Positions 1 through 5,789 of a stretch of DNA of 5,789 bases are shown one piece after another (positions within the stretch are counted from its first letter, which is position 1; every line of letters begins with the position of its first letter). The notes under the pieces are model-generated. The model worked only from the letters and a program-made list of their open reading frames with translations. It was not told the origin of the DNA and made no database searches. The position numbers and the translations under genes were made by a program. The stretch is from CAYSLA01 sp964431685 (lineage in GTDB: Bacteria; Armatimonadota; UBA5829): the NCBI GenBank assembly GCA_964431685.1, contig CAYSLA010000201.1:1-5789 (forward strand), read 5' to 3'.

Positions 1-1518
1 AACGTGCTGGACGCTTATGAAAAGCTGGCGAAGCTTCCTAAGGCAGAGGAGGCCAGGCCGGTCACGATCACGCAGGGGAGCGCGGCAAACCTCGTGAACC
101 TGGACGACAAGAGCATTACGGCTGTTGTGGTAGACCCGCCATACGCCGACAACGTCCAATACTCTGAGCTTGCCGACTTCTTCTATGTGTGGCTGAAGCG
201 AACGCAGGGGCACCGCAGGCCGGAGTGGTTCTCCAGCTACCTCTGCGACCACGACCAGGAAGCTGTCGTGAACGCAACCCGCCACAAGGACGGCGATACG
301 GTCAAGACCGGAGACGCGAAGAAGAATGCACATGAGTTCTATCAGAAGCTGATGACTGGCTCGTTCAAAGAAGCGAACCGCGTTCTGCGCGACGACGGCG
401 TGTTGACGGTGATGTTCACGCACAAGAAGCAGGAGGCGTGGGCGGCGCTGTTCGAGTCTCTGATAGACGCCGGGTTCACCATAACTGCTACCTGGCCGGT
501 GCAGACAGAAAGCCAGCACAGCCTGCACCAGGCTCGCAAGAACGCGGCTTCGAGCACCGTGATACTCGTCGCGCGGAAGCGGGATTCAAATGTTGGACGT
601 GCGTACTACGACGCCGAGATGCAGGCCAGGATCAAAAAAGCCGCCAGAGACACAGCGGCGCGGCTCAAGAGCGAAGGGCTGAACCCGGTTGACCAGCTTG
701 TGGGCGCGTTCGGCCCGGCGATGCAGGTGTTTACTCAATACGATGAAGTGCGCCTGGATACGGGCGAGCGAGTGAGTGTGGCTGATGCGATACAGGCGGC
801 GGCGGACGAAGTGGCGAAGTGGCGGGTTGAGCAACTCGCTGCGAGGGGGCTCCAGGGCGTCGACTCCGACAGCCGGTTCTATCTCCTGTGCTGGGACGTG
901 CTGGGTGCCGCGGAGTTTCGGTTCAACGAATCGATGCTGCTGGGCAGAAGCGTGGGTATGGACGTGAGCCGCCTCAAGGAAACCGGATTGATCGAGAAGA
1001 CCGCCGAAAAGGTGAAGATGCTGCCCGCGTCGGCGCGTCGGCGTGAGAAGCCTGTCAAGACCGAAGAGGAACAGGCGACGCTCTTCGGCCCGCTACCGAG
1101 TCCGGGAAAGCGCAGGAAAGTCCAGACGTCGCGAAAGGTGCACCCTCAGGATGAGTATTTTGCCAGCGCGATAGATATGTGCCACGCGCTGGCCCTGAGA
1201 TATGCCGATGCCCAAGGCGGACAGAGTGGCATAGGCGCCGCAGGGGGTATGGCGCGTCAGATGGGATGGGGCGAGGACAGCGTCTGCTCCAAACTGATGA
1301 CCGCGCTTGTGAATGCCGCTCCGACCGGAGTGCAGTTCCCTGGCAAGAAGAATCAGAAGACCGCCGCGGACGAGTTCCCGGAGTTCCGCGCGTGGCACGC
1401 GATGCTGAAGCCGTTGTTTGGCATCGACCCGCCGGAGTGGAAAGAACCGGCCAAGCCACTGACGCTCAGCCTGGACGATGACGAAGACGAGGAAGAGGAC
1501 GAAAGCTCGGAGGATTAG
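1..1518 (+). CDS. DUF1156-type adenine-specific DNA methyltransferase, C-terminal part (5' end outside window)
   Basis: Probable N6-adenine DNA methyltransferase of the DUF1156/COG1743 type, transferring methyl from SAM to DNA and here probably marking host DNA as self. The frame is open from base 1, so the GTG at 4 is not the start; the N-terminal DUF1156 region and SAM-binding motif I expected in the family must lie upstream. Numbering from the first codon, the catalytic DPPY is residues 45-48, followed by the family-like NVQYSELADFFYVWLKR. RVLRDDGVLTVMF near 127-139 and the WPV strand near 165 complete the Rossmann-type fold, which ends near 195. Then come a helical region (about 200-285), a block with RFYLLCWDVLG near 293, a charged linker (about 345-380) and a C-terminal helical domain from HPQDEYF at 381. 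The tail is strongly acidic. The stop lies 4 bases before the next start, indicating an operon. The family call is from recalled motifs; target sequence cannot be read. Confidence 0.88.
   Translation, partial: NVLDAYEKLAKLPKAEEARPVTITQGSAANLVNLDDKSITAVVVDPPYADNVQYSELADFFYVWLKRTQGHRRPEWFSSYLCDHDQEAVVNATRHKDGDTVKTGDAKKNAHEFYQKLMTGSFKEANRVLRDDGVLTVMFTHKKQEAWAALFESLIDAGFTITATWPVQTESQHSLHQARKNAASSTVILVARKRDSNVGRAYYDAEMQARIKKAARDTAARLKSEGLNPVDQLVGAFGPAMQVFTQYDEVRLDTGERVSVADAIQAAADEVAKWRVEQLAARGLQGVDSDSRFYLLCWDVLGAAEFRFNESMLLGRSVGMDVSRLKETGLIEKTAEKVKMLPASARRREKPVKTEEEQATLFGPLPSPGKRRKVQTSRKVHPQDEYFASAIDMCHALALRYADAQGGQSGIGAAGGMARQMGWGEDSVCSKLMTALVNAAPTGVQFPGKKNQKTAADEFPEFRAWHAMLKPLFGIDPPEWKEPAKPLTLSLDDDEDEEEDESSED
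1509..1513 (+). promoter_or_regulatory. Shine-Dalgarno site deciding the MNT start
   Basis: GGAGG lies 9 bases upstream of the ATG at 1523, inside the last codons of the methyltransferase gene. An in-frame ATG at 1478 would add 15 residues (MTKTRKRTKARRIRG) but has no purine-rich site before it and lies 41 bases inside the preceding gene. MNT proteins normally start shortly before the first helix, as they do from 1523. The 1523 start is therefore preferred. Confidence 0.75.
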
Positions 1519-1522
1519 AGGG

Positions 1523-1858
1523 ATGGACATAATAGCGGATGAAACGATTGAGCGGATGGTCGAAACTGTGGTGCGAGAGACACAGCCGGAGATGGTATAC
1601 GTGTTCGGCTCGTATGCGCGAGGCCAGGCGCGCCAGGAATCTGACGTCGACGTGTTGATAATCCAAGCCGAGGATTTCGGACCCGGACACAGCAGGTGGG
1701 CTGAAGTGAAGCGAATACGCCGCGCTCTCTCGGAGTTTCGTTTCCCAAAAGACATACTGGTCTTCAGCAAAGTGGAGTTCGATTATTGGAAAGGCGCTTC
1801 GAGTCATGTCATAGCGCAGGCGGCGAAGGAAGGAAGGCTGATGTATGCCCGACCTTAA
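1523..1858 (+). CDS. Minimal nucleotidyltransferase (MNT), antitoxin-like partner of HEPN
   Basis: A 111-residue protein of the polymerase-beta-like minimal nucleotidyltransferase family. In studied HEPN/MNT pairs (type VII toxin-antitoxin, MntA/HepT) this enzyme transfers AMP from ATP to a tyrosine of the HEPN toxin and neutralises it in the cytoplasm. The signature VFGSYARG followed by DVDVLI gives GS-x10-DxD with G29, S30, D41 and D43; D77 in FPKDILVF fits the third metal-binding carboxylate. The active site therefore looks complete. Length is normal for the family; no signal peptide or membrane segment is seen. The gene starts 4 bases after the methyltransferase stop and overlaps the HEPN gene by 14 bases, so the pair is co-translated within a larger operon. 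MNT-before-HEPN order is one common arrangement. The fold call is firm; the antitoxin role and AMP donor are inferred from the family and not shown here. Confidence 0.9.
   Translation: MDIIADETIERMVETVVRETQPEMVYVFGSYARGQARQESDVDVLIIQAEDFGPGHSRWAEVKRIRRALSEFRFPKDILVFSKVEFDYWKGASSHVIAQAAKEGRLMYARP
1828..1837 (+). promoter_or_regulatory. Shine-Dalgarno site for HEPN gene
   Basis: GGAAGGAAGG lies within the end of the MNT gene and leaves 7 bases to the ATG at 1845. It supports that start and a coupled translation of MNT and HEPN. The neighbouring ATG at 1841 is in the MNT frame and encodes its Met107, so it is not a HEPN start. Confidence 0.7.
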
Positions 1859-2252
1859 GAGTGCGGCAATGATGCTTCGAATGGCGCGCAAAGACCTTTC
1901 GGCGCTGAACGGGATGTTGTCCGAGCAGACTTTTCCCGAAGAGATATTCGGATTTCATGCTCAGCAGGCGGTGGAGAAGGCGCTGAAGTGTTGGCTGTGC
2001 GTTCTCACTGACGAAGCCCCGAGAACCCACGATCTGGAACAGCTCTTCGGGTTGGTGGAGGAAGCCGGAGCCCGTGTGCCCGCCGAGTTTCCGGGTCTAA
2101 TGGATCTGACGGATTTTGCGGTGATCTTCAGATACGGCGAGATCGAGCTTGACGCAGGCATTGATCGGCCATCCGTGTTGAAACAGGTGGTCCGGCTGAT
2201 TGAACACACCGAGGGTGTGCTGCGCGAAGCGGAGGAGGATGGCACTGTATGA
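1845..2252 (+). CDS. HEPN-domain protein, toxin-like partner of MNT
   Basis: A 135-residue, mostly helical protein of the HEPN family, closest in look to the 'HEPN domain' group (Pfam PF05168-like) and not to the DUF86/HepT group. The conserved helix FHAQQAVEKALKCWL (residues 37-51), the loop RTHDLEQL (60-67) and FRYGE (95-99) follow the usual order for that group. HEPN toxins are typically ribonucleases held in check by an MNT partner. Here the canonical RX4-6H catalytic motif is absent: R96 is followed by YGEIELDAG with no histidine, and the nearest pair, R117 and H121, has only three residues between. The protein may thus be a non-canonical nuclease, a regulator, or an MNT-activated partner; Y97 is a conceivable nucleotidylation site. 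It overlaps MNT by 14 bases and the helicase gene by 4 (ATGA). Family assignment is good; toxin function is inferred from pairing alone. Confidence 0.85.
   Translation: MPDLKSAAMMLRMARKDLSALNGMLSEQTFPEEIFGFHAQQAVEKALKCWLCVLTDEAPRTHDLEQLFGLVEEAGARVPAEFPGLMDLTDFAVIFRYGEIELDAGIDRPSVLKQVVRLIEHTEGVLREAEEDGTV
2231..2238 (+). promoter_or_regulatory. Strong Shine-Dalgarno site for helicase-PLD gene
   Basis: GGAGGAGG inside the last codons of the HEPN gene leaves 10 bases to the ATG at 2249. That ATG shares an ATGA overlap with the HEPN stop at 2250-2252, which supports this start and suggests termination-reinitiation coupling. Confidence 0.8.
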
Positions 2253-5200
2253 CAAGAAGCAGTAGTGGAAATAGCCTGCGGTCAGTCACGTGGAATGAAC
2301 ACCTCCGCGCTCCGGACTCGCAGTTGGTGGATGATCTGTACGGCCCGGCGCTGGAACGTGCCGTGCACTACGACCGGTGCTGCGCTTACTTCTGCAGCAG
2401 CGTGCTTGCTGCCGCCTCGCGTGGGTTCGGCGGGCTGATCCGAAACATCATCGACGACGGCAAGAAGATACCCAAGCCTGCGGTGCGTCTGCTGGTAAAC
2501 GAACAGCTCGACCCTGGGGACCTGGAAGCACTACTTTCCACCGGAGACCACGGCACACTTATCCGGCAGCTACTGAAGCAGTTCAAGACCCCCAAAGACG
2601 CGTTGGAGAATAAGCGCCTGCAGATGCTGGCCTGGCTGGTGGCCGAGGGATGGCTGGAGGTGAAGGTCGGCCTGATGCGCAGCACAGGCGGGATCCTGCA
2701 CGCGAAGTTCGGCACTGTGCGAGACTCGCGCGGCAACGTCCTTGCCTTCATGGGAAGCGGAAACGAAACCCGCGAGGGACTGTCGGGCAACTACGAAGAA
2801 CTGAAACTATTCCGGTCCTGGAAAGAAAAGTCAGACACTGACTACTATCAGGGCCGCTTCGAAGAACTATGGGGAAGCCGCGACGAGCACGTGATGGCGA
2901 TTACGCTCCCGGATGCCGTGCGCGAAAAGCTCATCAAGCTCGCGCCCGCTCAGGCACCAGTTGATGAACCTGGAGTGAGCAGGGAGAGCATAGAGGCGGC
3001 GATGGTTTGGAAGTTCCTCGCCTCCTCACCCTTTCTGGCAGATGGCGAGAGTGCGTGCGACAATACTGCGCCGGTGGATATGTGGCCCCACCAGATCAAG
3101 GTGGTGGCGGATACGGCCCGGGCGTTTCCAGCAGGCAGGCTTCTGTGCGACGAAGTGGGGATGGGAAAGACCATCGAAGCTATACTCGTGCTGAGGAGAC
3201 TGCTCTCCGGGCGAGGGGTGAAAAGGGCGCTGCTCCTGGTTCCGGCGGGACTGCTCAAACAGTGGCAGGACGAGCTCAGGGAGAAAGGCGGGCTGCTTGT
3301 AGCCAGATGGGAAGACGGCTATCTGTATCGGTCGCACGAGAAGAAGATCCAGATGGATGCGGCAAAGGTGTTCGCCGAGTGCGATGTCCTGTTGGTGAGC
3401 CGGGAATGGGCCAGGCTGGATGCCAATCGGCAGATACTTCTGAATGCCCCGAAATGGGACCTGGTGCTGATGGACGAGGCGCACGCCGCACGACGAAAAG
3501 CGCCCAAAGAAGAAGGCGAGTTCAACAGCGCCAATTTGCTGCTTGAGCTTCTGCGGGATATGCAGCTCAGGCGGCAGACGAAGGGGATTCTGCTCCTCAG
3601 CGCAACTCCGATGCAGACTCAACCCTGGGAGCCCTGGGACCTGCTGTCAGTTCTGGGAGTGGGCGGCAACTGGATGGCGGAGTTTGAGGACATCCGAACC
3701 TACTACAACGTGGTGTCCAGACTCGGACACAGCGCGCCGGACAGAGCGTCCGCAACGGCCGTTGGCAGCCTGGTCGAATCCGACGAGGAGTTTCCCAATC
3801 CTCCTATTGCCTTGAACGGGTCACTGGGCGACGCGCTTGAGTTCGCCTTGCCGTCAGAGAGGCAGAGGTACGCCAGGTGGCTTCGTCAAGGATCGCCGCT
3901 TGGACGCAGAATGCACCGCAATACGCGCGAGACCCTGAGGGAATACCATCGAAAGGGCTTGCTGAACTACGCTCCGCCGAAACGGGATGTTTACGATGTG
4001 GTCTTTGACTATGAGTCCGGTCAGGAGCGAGAATGCTATAGAGCCATCAAAGACTACATTGATACCCGTTTTGAGCGGCTGGAGGGAGAAAAGGGTGGCA
4101 AGGGATTTGTGATGACCATCTACCGGCGCAGAGCGGCAAGCTCGCCGTTCTCCCTGCGGCGCAGCATGCAGAGACGGCTGGAGGCGTGCGAGAAGGTCAT
4201 CAGAAGTCAATGGTTGGGTGAGTGGAGGTTCGAAGACGAGCAGCTTGACCAGAGGGACTTGGGAGACGCGGACATTGAAGCCGTAGACCCAGCGCTTCCC
4301 GCTACTCCCGAGGCCGCGGAGGAGGAAAAAGCCGATATACAGGGCATTCTCCGTCGGCTGGACAGTCTGGGGAACGTCGACAGCAAGTTCGCCCGCTTCC
4401 GGGAGGAGTTGGCCAGGGTAACTGAGGACGGGCGGGCGGCGCTGGTCTTTACTGAGTACTACGATACGCTGCAGTACATTCGTGAGCTGCTGGTCGGAGC
4501 CTATGGCAACACTCTCGGTTGCTTCAGTGGCGAAGGTGGAGAGATATGGAACGGCAGTGAGTGGTGCGGCGTCAGCAAAGGCGAGATAACCGAAAGGCTG
4601 CGCAGGCGGCAACTGAGCGTCTTGGTCTGTACAGACGCGGCCAGTGAAGGACTGAACCTTCAGGCGGCGAGTGCGCTTATCAACTATGACCTCCCGTGGA
4701 ACCCCAGCAAAGTGGAACAGCGGATCGGTCGCATCGACCGTATAGGCCAGGCGCAGGATCTTCTGCCAATACGCAATATGTTCCTGGAAGATAGCGTGGA
4801 TATGCGGGTCTACGAGATGCTGCGAGAAAGGTGCGGACTGTTCGAGCACTTCGTGGGAGAGATGCAGCCGGTTCTCGCCATTGCCAGAGATGCCCTGCGC
4901 CGAGGGCAGGTGGACGAACTTGTACACGAGGTCGACCGGAGCGTGGAAGAAGTGAAGTCTGATGCTACATTTGCCAGCGTTTTCCAGTCTGAGGAGGCCG
5001 AGGCACCGGAACCGGCAAAGACGGTTGTCACCCGCACAGACATAGAGCAGGCGCTTGCGATGCTGGAGACCGCTGAAGGTAAGGTTAAATCTCGCAGAGC
5101 GAAAGACCGGCCGGAGTGGACAGTTAGCGGCCTGGGGAAGACGGCGAAGGTATCCGCATGTCTAGCAGTACTCGAAAGACTCGAAGATGTCCAGCCGATC

Positions 5201-5789
5201 ACGCCCGGCACAGAGATTGTGGACAAGATCAGCGGAGCACTTACGATACCCGCTAACCGCGCCCCCCTTGTGACCGCGGAGTTCGTTGACGGCGCATATA
5301 GGGCGGTAGAGGTTCGATGGGTAGGAAACGGCCGTGTCGAGCGGGTGTCCAGTATGTCCGAACTGCTCGCTCTGATCGCGCAGTGGGACGGATCTGCTCC
5401 CCCACCGGGAATGATGCACAAGGCATACGAAGAAGCTCGTGCCGAGGCTGCGACACGCGTGCGCAGTATGATGAGCGAGTCTGCCAAACGCGTAGACTAC
5501 GGCATCAGGAGTCAAGTCTCGGCGGCGAGGACAAGACTGCTCAGGGAGCTTGGACGGACGCTGATGTGTATGGGCAACGGCGATCTGTCCTCGGCTTTCC
5601 AGAGACAAATGGAGAGAGAAAACCAGGCAAACGGGCGTTACCGAACAGCCTACAAACTACTCGGTGGATTGCCGGTGTTCTCCCCCGCTGAGATAACCGA
5701 GATCAACCGTTTCGTCGGCGAATTGAAGGACAGCCAGAAGAGGGCCAGAGGCGCTGGCAGTGAGATAGACGCGGCACTGGGCGATCCCA
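2249..5789 (+). CDS. PLD-domain / SNF2-family (RapA/HepA-like) helicase fusion, 3' end outside window
   Basis: One frame of 1180 codons runs without a stop to the right edge, so the C-terminus is missing. Residues about 20-215 form a phospholipase D-like domain: HAKFG (H151, K153), D159 and GSGNET (169-174) make one HKD-type half-site, the chemistry used by PLD nucleases. Residues about 275-840 are an SF2/SNF2 ATPase translocase: DEVGMGKT (301-308, Walker A K307), motif II DEAH (409-412), motif III SATP (451-454), the conserved RRRAASSP near 626-633, lobe 2 strand ALVFTEYYD from 731, motif V TDAASEGLNLQ (795-805) and motif VI QRIGRIDRIGQ (824-834). DEVGMGKTIEA and the motif VI wording resemble RapA/HepA-like proteins. 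An acidic insert (about 660-695) splits the lobes. The C-terminal 330 residues are largely helical and unassigned. Likely role: ATP-driven DNA translocation coupled to a PLD nuclease, the probable restriction effector. Helicase call very firm; nuclease activity inferred. Confidence 0.93.
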   Translation, partial: MTRSSSGNSLRSVTWNEHLRAPDSQLVDDLYGPALERAVHYDRCCAYFCSSVLAAASRGFGGLIRNIIDDGKKIPKPAVRLLVNEQLDPGDLEALLSTGDHGTLIRQLLKQFKTPKDALENKRLQMLAWLVAEGWLEVKVGLMRSTGGILHAKFGTVRDSRGNVLAFMGSGNETREGLSGNYEELKLFRSWKEKSDTDYYQGRFEELWGSRDEHVMAITLPDAVREKLIKLAPAQAPVDEPGVSRESIEAAMVWKFLASSPFLADGESACDNTAPVDMWPHQIKVVADTARAFPAGRLLCDEVGMGKTIEAILVLRRLLSGRGVKRALLLVPAGLLKQWQDELREKGGLLVARWEDGYLYRSHEKKIQMDAAKVFAECDVLLVSREWARLDANRQILLNAPKWDLVLMDEAHAARRKAPKEEGEFNSANLLLELLRDMQLRRQTKGILLLSATPMQTQPWEPWDLLSVLGVGGNWMAEFEDIRTYYNVVSRLGHSAPDRASATAVGSLVESDEEFPNPPIALNGSLGDALEFALPSERQRYARWLRQGSPLGRRMHRNTRETLREYHRKGLLNYAPPKRDVYDVVFDYESGQERECYRAIKDYIDTRFERLEGEKGGKGFVMTIYRRRAASSPFSLRRSMQRRLEACEKVIRSQWLGEWRFEDEQLDQRDLGDADIEAVDPALPATPEAAEEEKADIQGILRRLDSLGNVDSKFARFREELARVTEDGRAALVFTEYYDTLQYIRELLVGAYGNTLGCFSGEGGEIWNGSEWCGVSKGEITERLRRRQLSVLVCTDAASEGLNLQAASALINYDLPWNPSKVEQRIGRIDRIGQAQDLLPIRNMFLEDSVDMRVYEMLRERCGLFEHFVGEMQPVLAIARDALRRGQVDELVHEVDRSVEEVKSDATFASVFQSEEAEAPEPAKTVVTRTDIEQALAMLETAEGKVKSRRAKDRPEWTVSGLGKTAKVSACLAVLERLEDVQPITPGTEIVDKISGALTIPANRAPLVTAEFVDGAYRAVEVRWVGNGRVERVSSMSELLALIAQWDGSAPPPGMMHKAYEEARAEAATRVRSMMSESAKRVDYGIRSQVSAARTRLLRELGRTLMCMGNGDLSSAFQRQMERENQANGRYRTAYKLLGGLPVFSPAEITEINRFVGELKDSQKRARGAGSEIDAALGDP

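Noticed and set aside
4..6. GTG as the start of the methylase
   Set aside because: The frame is open to the edge, no ribosome site can be seen, and the protein would lack the N-terminal DUF1156 and SAM-binding regions normal for the family.
1108..1122. KRRKV, resembling a nuclear localisation signal
   Set aside because: The window is clearly prokaryotic, so this is best read as an ordinary basic patch in a linker.
1478..1522. Basic N-terminal extension of MNT from an upstream ATG
   Set aside because: There is no Shine-Dalgarno sequence ahead of this ATG, while GGAGG is well placed for 1523. The extension is the +1 frame of the methylase's acidic tail.
1093..1770. Antisense reading frame of 225 codons across the methylase-MNT junction
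   Set aside because: Both + strand genes here have clear family motifs; the antisense product has none and spans their junction.
1826..1838. Short AAGG tandem repeat
   Set aside because: Only about three units; it is explained by the HEPN ribosome site and the Lys-Glu-Gly-Arg codons of MNT.
3854..4927. Long antisense reading frame of 357 codons
   Set aside because: It lies wholly opposite the helicase core, which has well-conserved motifs on the + strand. The antisense translation shows no recognisable domain and no clear ribosome site. Long antisense frames are common opposite GC-rich genes.
4810..5487. Antisense reading frame of 225 codons, rich in Ser, Thr and Arg
   Set aside because: It is low in complexity and opposite the continuous helicase frame, so it is a shadow of that gene.
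1..5789. CRISPR array, tRNA, insertion sequence ends or attachment sites
   Set aside because: No regularly spaced repeats, cloverleaf-like sequence or terminal inverted repeats were noticed, and almost every base is inside a supported gene.

Overview
This is a gene-dense, moderately GC-rich prokaryotic window (GC roughly in the high fifties by eye, not counted). All four genes lie on the + strand, are packed head to tail, and leave no intergenic gap longer than 4 bases. The style (Shine-Dalgarno starts, ATGA overlap, HEPN/MNT pair, DUF1156-type methylase) fits a bacterium or archaeon, probably a non-model lineage. The sequence does not let me name a taxon.

Layout: (1) 1-1518 is the C-terminal part of a large DUF1156/COG1743-type adenine-specific DNA methyltransferase, cut by the left edge of the window. 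(2) 1523-1858 is a 111-residue minimal nucleotidyltransferase (MNT) with an intact GSx10DxD active site. (3) 1845-2252 is a 135-residue HEPN-domain protein, overlapping the MNT gene by 14 bases. (4) 2249 to the right edge is one uninterrupted reading frame of 1180 codons, without a stop. It encodes an N-terminal phospholipase D-like domain fused to a RapA/HepA-like SNF2 (SF2) helicase with all the main helicase motifs and a long helical C-terminal region.

Taken together this looks like the middle of a multigene anti-mobile-element defence operon. A DNA modification enzyme would mark self, a helicase-PLD protein would be the candidate restriction effector, and a HEPN/MNT toxin-antitoxin-like pair sits between them. 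DUF1156 methylases and PLD-SNF2 helicases are known, from family knowledge, to occur in defence loci together with a DUF499 ATPase. That ATPase is not in this window and would be expected just outside it. The two most interesting points are the translationally coupled HEPN/MNT module between modification and effector genes, and a HEPN protein that lacks the RX4-6H ribonuclease motif. No RNA genes, CRISPR arrays, insertion sequences or terminators were seen, and no stretch over 300 bases is without a gene.
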